The notes under the pieces were generated by a model that saw only the letters and a list, made by a program, of their open reading frames with translations, had not been told where the DNA came from and ran no database searches. This document shows, one piece after another, positions 24,885 through 32,245 of a DNA stretch of 39,740 nt. How positions within the stretch are numbered: position 1 is the stretch's first letter; the number at the start of each line of letters is the position of its first letter. The position numbers and the translations under genes were made by a program. The stretch spans positions 1 through 39,740 of the forward strand of contig VGBZ01000021.1 of NCBI GenBank assembly GCA_016870275.1, written 5' to 3'. The DNA comes from Actinomycetota bacterium (lineage in GTDB: Bacteria; Actinomycetota; Acidimicrobiia; Acidimicrobiales; Microtrichaceae).

Positions 24885-26234
24885 GTGAACGCCGAGGAAC
24901 TCGAGACGATCGGCGATCGAATCACTGACCGGGCATGCGGAGACGAACAGATCGAGGCGGTGTTGGCCTGGTCCCGCGATGCAGAGGTCCGGGTTCACCA
25001 GGGAGAGGTCGAGCACTACGTCGATGCGACCAGCGTCGGTGTGGGTGTGCGAGTGGTCCGCCACGGCCGTCAGGGGCTCTCCTGGACGGGCCTTCTCGAC
25101 GACGACGCCCTCAGTCAGTGCATCGATGACGCCCGGGACAACGCCGAGTTCGGGTCCCATGACGAGCACGTCGGTCTCGCTGAACCCGACGGCGTGGCGG
25201 TGAGCGAGGTCGATCTGTACGACCCTCGGATCGAATCCGTCACGGCGGAACAGCGGATCTCGCTCGCCGCTGAGCTCGAGCGGATCCTGCTCGCTGCTGA
25301 CGACCGGATGGTCGGCGTCGAATCGGCCGACTACGCCGACTCGAGGTCGGTCATGTCGATCGTCACCACGACCGGCATCCGACGTTCCTCGGTGGAGTCG
25401 TCGGCCTACCTCGGAACCTGGGCGCTCGCCGCAGAGGACGACGACGTCACGACGGGATTCGGCTACTCCGTCGGTCGCAGCGCCGAGCTGCTCGATCCCG
25501 GTTCGGCGGCTGCGGAGGCGGTGGAGCGTTGCGTGGCGGCCTTCGGTGCCCGCAAGGTCGCCGGCGGTCGGGCGACGGTGATCCTCGATCCGTACGTGAC
25601 CTCGCAGTTCCTCGGGGCGGTGGCCGAATTGCTCTCGGGCGAAGCCGCAGTGAGGGGTCGCAGCCCGTTCGCCCGACGGCTGGGCGAGCCCGTGGCGGCC
25701 CCGTCGGTCACGCTCTACGACGACCCTCTCGATCCGTTGGCGCCAACGGCCTCCGACGTCGACGGAGAAGGACTGGCGTGCCGTCGGGTTCCGCTCATCT
25801 CCGGTGGGTCGCTCGAAGGATTCCTCCACAACGCCTACACCGCCCGGGTGGCCGGAGTCGTCTCGACCGGATCGGCGAGCCGCCCGACGCACCGATCCGG
25901 GCCGGGTGTCGGTCCGCGATCCCTGCGGTTGGCGCCCGGCGATGGCGACCTCAGCGACGTCCTCGGTCGTGTCGGCGAGGGAATCCTGGTCCGTGAGGTC
26001 TCCGGCATGCACTCGGGTGTGAACCCGATCTCCGGCGACCTCTCGGTGGGAATCGAAGGTCGGATCGTCCGGGGAGGCGCCCCGTCGCAGCCGATCCGGG
26101 AGATGACGATCGCCTCGACCATTCCGAGGATGCTCCTCGACGTGGTCGACATCGGTGCCGACCTGACCCGGTTTCCGTGGGAGTCCGCCGGGGTGACGTT
26201 GGCGATTGCCGACGTCACCGTCTCGGGCACCTGA
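24885..26234 (+). CDS. pmbA: TldE/PmbA-family protein, copy 1
   Basis: A 449-aa TldE/PmbA-type subunit starting at the GTG at 24885. It shares the family scaffold with the next gene: ARDNAEF near residue 85, RGRSPFARRLGE in the middle, DGEGLACRRVPLISGGSLEGFLHNAYTA, then SGMHSGVNPISGDLSVGIEG and IREMTIASTIPRMLLDVVDIG near the end. It has no HExxxH, as expected for the non-catalytic partner of TldD, where the chamber is completed but zinc is not bound. It ends in VTVSGT, nearly identical to the end of copy 2. About 120 bp separate it from copy 2 on the same strand. The two are clearly paralogous but well diverged. Confidence 0.93.
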   Translation: MNAEELETIGDRITDRACGDEQIEAVLAWSRDAEVRVHQGEVEHYVDATSVGVGVRVVRHGRQGLSWTGLLDDDALSQCIDDARDNAEFGSHDEHVGLAEPDGVAVSEVDLYDPRIESVTAEQRISLAAELERILLAADDRMVGVESADYADSRSVMSIVTTTGIRRSSVESSAYLGTWALAAEDDDVTTGFGYSVGRSAELLDPGSAAAEAVERCVAAFGARKVAGGRATVILDPYVTSQFLGAVAELLSGEAAVRGRSPFARRLGEPVAAPSVTLYDDPLDPLAPTASDVDGEGLACRRVPLISGGSLEGFLHNAYTARVAGVVSTGSASRPTHRSGPGVGPRSLRLAPGDGDLSDVLGRVGEGILVREVSGMHSGVNPISGDLSVGIEGRIVRGGAPSQPIREMTIASTIPRMLLDVVDIGADLTRFPWESAGVTLAIADVTVSGT

Positions 26235-26354
26235 CACGCCCGACCGACCGACCGACGGGCACGGCATCACCGACACAACGAGCGAGACGACTGCGAGGAA
26301 CAACCGGGATGGAGCGAGGGAAGTGACCGACGAGAAGTGCACAGGACTGAGATC

Positions 26355-27734
26355 GTGACGAACGCAACCCCGAGCGCAGTGGCCGCTGCGGCTCAGGAGC
26401 AGCTGATGGACCTCGCCGGGTCGCTCCGGGATCGGGCCCGACCGGGCGAGGAGGTGGAGGTGATGCTCGCCGAGGGCCGGAGCACGTCGGTCAAGGTCTT
26501 CGCCGGATCAGTGGAATCCCTCACCGTGGCCGGTGGTGCCGGCGCCGGCATCCGTGTCCTCAGCGGTGGTCGGCAGGGCTTCGCCCACTGCGGATCACTC
26601 GAGTTGGACGTGCTCGAAGCCACGCTGGCGGAGGCCCGGGACAACGCCGAGTTCGCCGAACCCGACGAGTGGAACGGCCTGGCTGTTCCAGATGGGGTGA
26701 CGCCGGTCGTCGTCGACTCATGGAACGACGCCGTCGTGGACACACCGACCGATCGGAAGGTGGATCTCGCAGTGGACCTCGATCGGCGGGTGACCTCCGT
26801 TGATCCCCGGGTCACGTCGGCTCGGGTGACGTCGTACTCCGACGGTTGGGCGGTGCACGCACTGGCCAGCACACAGGGAGTGGAGGTCTCGACGCGAGGC
26901 GCCTCGTGTGGGATCGGTACACAGCCGCTCGCCCGAGCCGGAGATGAGACTCAGATCGGTTGGGGGAGCGACGCCGCCCGGGAACCGGACGCCCTCGACG
27001 TCGACCGGGTCGTATCGGAGGCCGTCGAGCGGGCGACGCAACTGCTCGGCGCAACCAAGCCCCAGTCGTCCCGACGGACGATCCTGCTCGAGCCCCGACT
27101 CGCAGCCACGCTGCTCAGCGTCGTGAGCGGGATGCTGTGCGGCAGTCGAGTTGTCAAGGGTCGGAGCCCGTTCGCGGATCGTCTGGGGGAGCAGGTCGCC
27201 TCGGATCTGCTCACCATGACCGACGACCCGACACGGATCGAGTCACTCGCAGCCGAGAGCCACGACGGCGAGGGGTTGGCGTGTCGTTCCAATCCGCTGA
27301 TCACCAACGGGGTCCTCGACCGATTCCTGCACGACTCGTACTCGGGGCGTCGCTCCGGTGCGGCGTCAACTGGATCGGCCGTGCGCGGGACCCGCTCCCT
27401 CCCGGGCGTCGGCGCTCAACTGCTGGTGGTGAAACCCGGCGATCGATCCTTCGACGAACTCGTCGCCTCAATCGATCACGGCATCTACGTGACGTCGTTC
27501 AGCGGCCTGCACTCTGGGATCAATGCCACCTCGGGAGACTTCTCGGTCGGAGCCGAGGGAATCCTGATCGCCAACGGTGCCCTGTCCACGCCGGTGCGAG
27601 AGGTGACCGTGGCGTCCACGATCCAGCGACTCCTCCTCGACATCGTCGAGGTGGGTGGCGACTTCGAGTGGCTGAACGGTGGCGATGGTGCCTGCTCGCT
27701 CGTCATTGCCGATGTGGCGGTCTCCGGCACCTGA
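26355..27734 (+). CDS. pmbA: TldE/PmbA-family protein, copy 2
   Basis: A 459-aa second TldE/PmbA paralog. I prefer the GTG at 26355, preceded by AGGA eight nucleotides upstream; an in-frame GTG at 26337 would add six residues. Motifs parallel copy 1: ARDNAEFAEPDEWNGL, KGRSPFADRLGEQ, DGEGLACRSNPLITNGVLDRFLHDSYSG, SGLHSGINATSGDFSVGAEG and REVTVASTIQRLLLDIVEVGGD, ending VAVSGT. No HExxxH is present. The N-terminus carries an extra Ala-rich helix (AVAAAAQEQLMDLAGSL). Conservation of the core suggests it is functional rather than decaying. Two TldE copies beside one TldD could allow alternative heterodimers with different substrate entry. Confidence 0.92.
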   Translation: MTNATPSAVAAAAQEQLMDLAGSLRDRARPGEEVEVMLAEGRSTSVKVFAGSVESLTVAGGAGAGIRVLSGGRQGFAHCGSLELDVLEATLAEARDNAEFAEPDEWNGLAVPDGVTPVVVDSWNDAVVDTPTDRKVDLAVDLDRRVTSVDPRVTSARVTSYSDGWAVHALASTQGVEVSTRGASCGIGTQPLARAGDETQIGWGSDAAREPDALDVDRVVSEAVERATQLLGATKPQSSRRTILLEPRLAATLLSVVSGMLCGSRVVKGRSPFADRLGEQVASDLLTMTDDPTRIESLAAESHDGEGLACRSNPLITNGVLDRFLHDSYSGRRSGAASTGSAVRGTRSLPGVGAQLLVVKPGDRSFDELVASIDHGIYVTSFSGLHSGINATSGDFSVGAEGILIANGALSTPVREVTVASTIQRLLLDIVEVGGDFEWLNGGDGACSLVIADVAVSGT

Positions 27735-27875
27735 CCGCCTCGACGCAGTGGCTGAGCCTGGATCCACCTTCTTGTGGCGGGTGATGGGGGACCATCTGCG
27801 TAGAAGTGGCCTCTCAGCGGGGACGATGGCGTTTGCGAAGACGTCCGACGTCCCTACCGGGAGGGCTCTTTCTTG

Positions 27876-28615
27876 GTGACAGCCTGCCAGGGCCTGGATG
27901 GGCTTGATGTGATGTTCGATGACGAGCGGTCGGTGGCCAACGCCGGGCTTTTGTTGCCGGCTGCCTTGGCTGCCCGTCTGGGTCTGGAGGGCGCGGCGGA
28001 CGAGTTGATCTCGTTGTCGGGGCCGGGCTACTTCCGCCCTGGTCGCAAGGCGATGACGCTGGTGCACTCGATGCTGGCCGGCGGTGACTGCATCGACGAT
28101 GTCGATGTGCTGCGGGCCGGGGCCCGGCGAGGTGGCGGTGACGATCGGCATCGACTTCACGATCTGTGAGACCCACGGCTAGGCCAAGCAGGGCGCCACG
28201 TTCGGGTACACGAGACGGCGGGGTTACCACCCGCTGGTGGCCAGCCGAGCCGACACCGGCGAGGTGCTGCACCTCCGGTTCCGCAAAGGGTCGGCTACTC
28301 CATCACTGTGCGCCAGGTCGCCGCCATCAAGATCGCGATCGCCGGGATCGACGAGGGCGCCTGGGAAGCGATCGACTACACCGTCGGCGGCGATGCCGAC
28401 GTCGTCGAATGCGCCTACGGCGACGGCCACCGGCTGGTGGTGCGCCGCACCCGCATCATCGGCGCCAAACCGAACTGTTCGACAACTGGCGTCATCACGC
28501 CTTCATCACGGATCACCCGGGCAGCGCCGTCGACGCCGACGCCGACCATCGGGCCCACGCCGTGGTCGAGCTCGCCATCCTCGACCGGCTCCGCGCCGTC
28601 CCCCAGCGCTGCTGA
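27876..28615 (+). pseudogene. Degraded IS1380-family transposase
   Basis: Fragments of one IS1380-type transposase appear in order in three frames. The N-terminus (VMFDDERSVANAGLLLPAAL, AMTLVHSMLAGGDCIDDVDVLRAG) is intact to about 28118. About 60 codons, including most of the segment before the first catalytic Asp, are then missing. The next frame resumes at VTIGIDFTICETHG, followed by a TAG stop at 28180-28182 and GYTRRRGYHPLVASRADTGEVLHLRFRKGS. A second deletion and frameshift near 28295 lead to TVRQVAAIKIAIAGIDEGAW and VVRRTRIIGAK. A third shift near 28472 gives LFDNWRHHAFITDHPG and HRAHAVVELAI, after which the C-terminus is lost. I found no terminal repeats. It is an old, inactive insertion. 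Confidence 0.85.
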
Positions 28616-28727
28616 CCAGCCGCTCGGGCGAGCCGAGACCTACTCGAGGCGGCCGCCACAACCCACCACCACCCCAGCCGCTGACCGCGCACGCCCCAAC
28701 CCCAACCACCACCCCAGCCGACACCGA

Positions 28728-28747
28728 CCCACCCCCTCCCACGCCCC
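28728..28747 (-). other. G-quadruplex-prone tract
   Basis: The minus strand carries four G-runs of 4, 3, 5 and 3 with loops CGT, A and T, a canonical intrastrand quadruplex pattern. It lies in a C-rich 190-bp non-coding stretch (28616-28802) between the transposase remnant and the SAF gene; I see no gene there. Confidence 0.5.
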
Positions 28748-28802
28748 AGCCGCCACCCCGGGTCGCTCGATTCCAGGCCGAGGCCGGAACCGGCCCGGGC
28801 CG

Positions 28803-29534
28803 TCATGGTGGCGGTGGTCGTACGGTCAGTCCCAGCGGCTCGGCGAGCGCCAGGCCGGCGACGTTCGCTGCGGTCGATGCCGCAACGGAGAGCGTGACGG
28901 CCTCGGGGGCGACGCTGAGCACCTCAGCATCGGCGGCGACGATGGCGGTGTCGCCGGTGGACGCGCTCCGCACCACATCGACCCGATCACCGACCGCCAC
29001 GGCCACGGCGCCGGGCGCAGTGGGTACCACCACCCCGGCCCGACCCGGTGCCAACTGGGTTGCCGTCGGTCCGGAGTCGCGCTGACGGAGGTCCGACTCG
29101 ACGAGGATCCGGCCCGACTCGATGGGTCGGGCAGCACGCTGGCCGGCTTCGAGGACTCGCACGGGGGCCTCTGGCAGCACGACGAGTGGCAGAGTTCGAA
29201 CCTCGACCGTCGTCGAGTCGAGCGGCTCGTCGGCGCCGATCGCCCTCAGGCTCACCACGACGTACGCCGTCGAACCCCAGGATTCGCGGACGGCCTCTGC
29301 GCTGCGGAGGAAATGGTGCGTCGAGACCGCCACGAGCAGCGCAGTGGTCAGGGCTATCAGGCGCCATCGGGCGGCGCGTCGGCCCACTCTGCTGGCGTTG
29401 AGGTATCGGCGGAGCGACTGCGTGCGTGCGACGATCCGACGCAGGTGGGTGCTCGGATGCCACCCGGTGCGGTTCGACTGTGGTGCGTTGCGTCGCCGCC
29501 GAACGACAGATCCCTCGGTGCGGGTGGTTTCCAC
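28803..29534 (-). CDS. SAF-domain (CpaB/FlgA-like) membrane-anchored protein
   Basis: A 243-aa protein. The GTG at 29534 is preceded by GGAG at 8 nt; longer in-frame starts would overlap map and lack a ribosome site. The N-terminus is strongly basic, with one transmembrane helix (WRLIALTTALLVAVS). The rest is the SAF domain: VVVSLRAIGADEPLDSTTVEVR and the typical RAARPIESGRILVESDL, then beta strands ([25 protein letters not shown]). CpaB proteins assemble pilus machinery, but actinobacterial SAF proteins are often found without pilus genes, as here, and their role is unknown. It lies 66 bp downstream of map on the same strand, near FmdB and galU. Confidence 0.85.
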   Translation of the reverse strand: METTRTEGSVVRRRRNAPQSNRTGWHPSTHLRRIVARTQSLRRYLNASRVGRRAARWRLIALTTALLVAVSTHHFLRSAEAVRESWGSTAYVVVSLRAIGADEPLDSTTVEVRTLPLVVLPEAPVRVLEAGQRAARPIESGRILVESDLRQRDSGPTATQLAPGRAGVVVPTAPGAVAVAVGDRVDVVRSASTGDTAIVAADAEVLSVAPEAVTLSVAASTAANVAGLALAEPLGLTVRPPPP

Positions 29535-29599
29535 GCTGTCAGCTCCGCTCACTCGGGGGCAGGGCAGGACCTGCGAAGCAGCCGGGTGGGCGGGATCTG

Positions 29600-30568
29600 C
29601 TAGTGGGCCGGTTCTGTCGGTGTGGCTGGAGCGGCGAGCGCCGTTCCAGCGAAGCGCACCTCGGCGGGGTCGCCGGTTGTGGGCCGGGTGAGGATCTCGA
29701 CCCCGGTCTCGGTGACGAGGACCGTGTGTTCGAACTGCGCCGAGCGCTGGAGGTCTCGTGTCACGATCGTCCAGCCGTCGTCCCACATCTCGACGGCCGG
29801 GCCGCCGATGTTGATCATGGGTTCGATCGTGAAGGTCAAGCCTGGCACCAGCACGGTGTCGTGGCGCGGGTCGTGGTAGTGCGGGATCTGCAGGGATGTG
29901 TGGAACTGATCGCCGATTCCGTGGCCGATGAACTCGCGCACGATGCTGTACCCGCGCGGCACAGCGACCTGCTCGATCGCCCGGCCGATGTCACAGACAC
30001 GCGCACCCGGGGCGACAACGGCGATCCCTGCGTGCATGGCCTCTCGGGTCGTGGCGACGAGCGCTGCGGACCGGGTGTCGACGTCGCCGACGAGGAAGGT
30101 CGCCGAGGTGTCGCCGTGGACCCCCTCGATGAAGGCGGTCACGTCGAGGTTCACGATGTCGCCGTCGGTGAGCCGCCGTGAATCCGGGATGCCGTGACAG
30201 ATCACCTCGTTGACCGAGGAGCAGAGCGACTTGGGAAACCCCCGGTAGTTGATCGTCGACGGATAGGCGCCGGCGTCGATCATGGCGTTGTGACCGATCT
30301 CGTCGAGTTCGTCGGTGGTGATGCCTGGCCGGACGTGGGACCCGACCGTGACGAGCGCATCGGCAGCCACCCGACCGGCGACGCGCATGGCCTCGATCTC
30401 GGCTGCGGTGCGCACGGCCCGTGCGGCGCGTTCCGATGGTTGTCCGGTGATGGCGTAGCCGGGGCGCCGGATCGCAGTCGGAACGGAGCGAGTGGGGCTG
30501 ACGAAGCCTGGGACGACGGGGTCCGACGGAGGCGGAGGGAGCGTGGAGCGACGCTTGCGACGGGCCAT
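29600..30568 (-). CDS. map: Type I methionine aminopeptidase
   Basis: A 322-aa metalloprotease that removes the initiator Met from nascent proteins. The ATG at 30568 comes 7 nt after TAGCAT, a leaderless arrangement. A basic, Pro-rich N-terminal extension of about 60 residues (MARRKRRSTLPPPPSDPVVPG) precedes the pita-bread catalytic domain; extended N-termini of this kind help ribosome binding in some actinobacterial MetAPs. Metal ligands are visible: Asp in VNLDVTAF, Asp in HGDTSATF, His in IGHGIGDQFH, Glu in FTIEPMINIGG and Glu in QFEHTVLVT. The substrate-site His of NEVICHGIPD is present. It lies 126 bp downstream of the FmdB-type gene, which ends at 30694. Confidence 0.95.
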   Translation of the reverse strand: MARRKRRSTLPPPPSDPVVPGFVSPTRSVPTAIRRPGYAITGQPSERAARAVRTAAEIEAMRVAGRVAADALVTVGSHVRPGITTDELDEIGHNAMIDAGAYPSTINYRGFPKSLCSSVNEVICHGIPDSRRLTDGDIVNLDVTAFIEGVHGDTSATFLVGDVDTRSAALVATTREAMHAGIAVVAPGARVCDIGRAIEQVAVPRGYSIVREFIGHGIGDQFHTSLQIPHYHDPRHDTVLVPGLTFTIEPMINIGGPAVEMWDDGWTIVTRDLQRSAQFEHTVLVTETGVEILTRPTTGDPAEVRFAGTALAAPATPTEPAH

Positions 30569-30575
30569 TGGGACA

Positions 30576-30581
30576 ATGCTA
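30576..30581 (-). promoter_or_regulatory. TAGCAT -10 hexamer, leaderless start of map
   Basis: Minus-strand TAGCAT ends 7 nt before the ATG at 30568, with no ribosome site. It lies downstream of the FmdB-type gene and would give map its own transcript. Confidence 0.5.
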
Positions 30582-30693
30582 CGTGTGATTCGCCGTCGAG
30601 TTAGTAGCGGTGACCGGGTCGGTGGGCCCGTCGGAGGCGGTAGGCCGGTCCGCCGTCGACTCCGTGGACCTCTCGTCGCCGGCGTCGCCGGTA

Positions 30694-31050
30694 TCAGTCG
30701 CTCGCAGATCCGCCGCTCCCGGAGTTGCTCCCGGTGTTGCTGCTGGAACCACCATCGGAGGCCCCTCCGCTCGACGTGCTCTCCGTGGACGCCGTCGAAC
30801 TGGCGGTCTCCGACGTGGAACCTGACTCGGTTCCTGACAAGGTGCTCGAACTGCTCGAACTGCTCGAGGAGGAGCGGCTGTCGTTCTTGTAGAAGCCTGA
30901 GCCCCGGAACGAGATCCCGACCGGCGAGAACACCTTGCGGATCTCGGCGCTGCCACACGCCGGGCACTCTGCGGGCGGGTCCTCGTCGAAGCCCAGCTGG
31001 GCGTCGAAGACATGGCCGCAGTCACGGCACTTGAATTCATAGAGAGGCAC
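30694..31050 (-). CDS. FmdB-type zinc ribbon protein with Ser-rich tail (Ruc-like)
   Basis: A 118-aa protein. The GTG at 31050 follows AGGAG. It opens VPLYEFKCRDCGH with a zinc ribbon of two CxxC pairs (Cys8/Cys11 and Cys29/Cys32), then KVFSPVGISFRGSGFYKNDSR. The remaining 60 residues are a disordered Ser/Gly/Thr tail, including a ten-residue Ser run. This layout, and the GSGFY-x-x-DSR junction, match the mycobacterial Rv0991c protein Ruc, described as a redox-regulated chaperone whose zinc ribbon controls an otherwise disordered tail. That protein is also encoded near galU. I therefore call it Ruc-like; chaperone function here is inference from family and context. Confidence 0.85.
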   Translation of the reverse strand: MPLYEFKCRDCGHVFDAQLGFDEDPPAECPACGSAEIRKVFSPVGISFRGSGFYKNDSRSSSSSSSSSSTLSGTESGSTSETASSTASTESTSSGGASDGGSSSNTGSNSGSGGSASD

Positions 31051-31202
31051 CGGGGCACGCTCCTGATTTCGGGCTGTTGGGTTCAACCGGGTTCGGCGTG
31101 GAAAGCGAGCGTACTTCGGGGGGTGCTGGAGACCCGAGGCCGGTCCTCGAGCGTCGGAGCGAGAGGCACAACTACCTACATCGGATCGACTCGGCGAACC
31201 GG

Positions 31203-31208
31203 TAGCGT
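31203..31208 (+). promoter_or_regulatory. Candidate -10 (TAGCGT) for galU
   Basis: TAGCGT in the divergent region 31051-31304 would give galU a leader of about 90 nt. No convincing -35 was seen. The rest of the 254-bp region shows no gene. Confidence 0.25.
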
Positions 31209-31304
31209 ATGGGCGGAAAACAGGCGAGCAGGGTCGGCCGGCACCGGCGCAGCAGCACCGGAACGTCGGTACCGTGAACTCAGCAGGTCAGGATTGAGGC
31301 GCAG

Positions 31305-32186
31305 GTGAGCACAGTCAAGAAGGCGGTCATCCCGGCTGCGGGACTCGGAACCCGGTTCCTCCCGGCGACCAAGGCCCAGCCCAAGGAGATGCTCCCGGTC
31401 GTCGACAAGCCGGCGATCCAGTACGTCGTGGAGGAGGCGGTGGCCGCCGGGATCGATGACATCTTGATCATCACCGGTCGCAACAAGCGTTCGCTCGAGG
31501 ATCACTTCGATCGGAACTTCGAACTCGAACATCAGCTCCGCACGAAGGGAAAGACCGGCGATCTCGCCGATATCGTGGAACTCGCCGAGCTCGCTGACAT
31601 CCACTTCGTGCGTCAGGGCGAACCGCTCGGGCTCGGTCACGCAGTGTCGGTTGCTCGCAAGCACGTCGGCCGGGAGCCCTTCGTGGTCATGCTCGGCGAC
31701 GACATCATGAACCGCAACTCCTTGGTCCTCGCTGACATGATCAAGACGCACGACGAGACCGGGGCCAACGTGGTCGCACTGATGGAGGTGCCGATCGAGG
31801 ACATCTCGGCCTACGGGTGTGCCGCAGTCACCGAGCGGGATGGTGCGCGCTGTCGGATCACGGAGGTCGTCGAGAAGCCGAGTCCCGACATGGCCCCATC
31901 GAACCTCGGCGTCATGGGTCGTTACCTGTTCACCCCGAGCATCTTCGACGAACTCGAGCATGTGACCCCCGGGGTCGGTGGGGAGATCCAGCTCACCGAT
32001 GCCATCGCCCGACTGCTCAACGATGACGTGGTCCTCGGGTACGTCTTCAGCGAGGGTCGCTTCGACATCGGCAAGAAGCTCGACTACCTGCGGGCGACTG
32101 TCGAGTTGGCTCTCGAACGCGACGACCTCGGCCCGGAGTTCCGCAAGTTCCTGATCGACCTGGTGCGCCGGGAGGGCCTGGCCTGA
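31305..32186 (+). CDS. galU: UTP-glucose-1-phosphate uridylyltransferase
   Basis: A 293-aa nucleotidyltransferase that makes UDP-glucose from UTP and glucose-1-phosphate, feeding cell-wall glycans and glycolipids. The GTG at 31305 is preceded by GATTGAGG. Diagnostic motifs are AAGLGTRFLPATKAQPKEMLPVVDKPAIQYVVEEA (residues about 9-44; substrate and UTP binding), GRNKRSLEDHFD, RQGEPLGLGHAV, LGDDIM (metal site) and LGVMGRYLFTPSIFD. Length is typical. It is divergent from the Ruc-like gene and is followed by moeA after 59 bp containing a hairpin. The order galU-moeA-membrane protein is known in corynebacteria and mycobacteria. Confidence 0.96.
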   Translation: MSTVKKAVIPAAGLGTRFLPATKAQPKEMLPVVDKPAIQYVVEEAVAAGIDDILIITGRNKRSLEDHFDRNFELEHQLRTKGKTGDLADIVELAELADIHFVRQGEPLGLGHAVSVARKHVGREPFVVMLGDDIMNRNSLVLADMIKTHDETGANVVALMEVPIEDISAYGCAAVTERDGARCRITEVVEKPSPDMAPSNLGVMGRYLFTPSIFDELEHVTPGVGGEIQLTDAIARLLNDDVVLGYVFSEGRFDIGKKLDYLRATVELALERDDLGPEFRKFLIDLVRREGLA

Positions 32187-32201
32187 GTACGGGATGCACC
32201 C

Positions 32202-32227
32202 GCCGCCCACCCTCGCCGGCGGGCGGC
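32202..32227 (+). terminator. Hairpin between galU and moeA
   Basis: GCCGCCC (32202-32208) and GGGCGGC (32221-32227) form a perfect 7-bp stem with a 12-nt loop, 16 bp after the galU stop and just before the moeA promoter-like element. It may separate the two transcription units. Confidence 0.5.
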
Positions 32228-32238
32228 TGTGGCAGGCT
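32228..32238 (+). promoter_or_regulatory. TGTGGCAGGCT element 7 nt before the moeA GTG
   Basis: CAGGCT (32233-32238) takes the leaderless -10 position. The 13-mer GCTGTGGCAGGCT (32226-32238) is identical to the one before the first tldE. Confidence 0.45.
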
Positions 32239-32245
32239 CGTCGCC

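Noticed and set aside
28616-28802. Plus- or minus-strand Pro/Gly-rich small genes
   Set aside because: The open frames arise from C-rich low-complexity sequence; no start context or recognisable domain.
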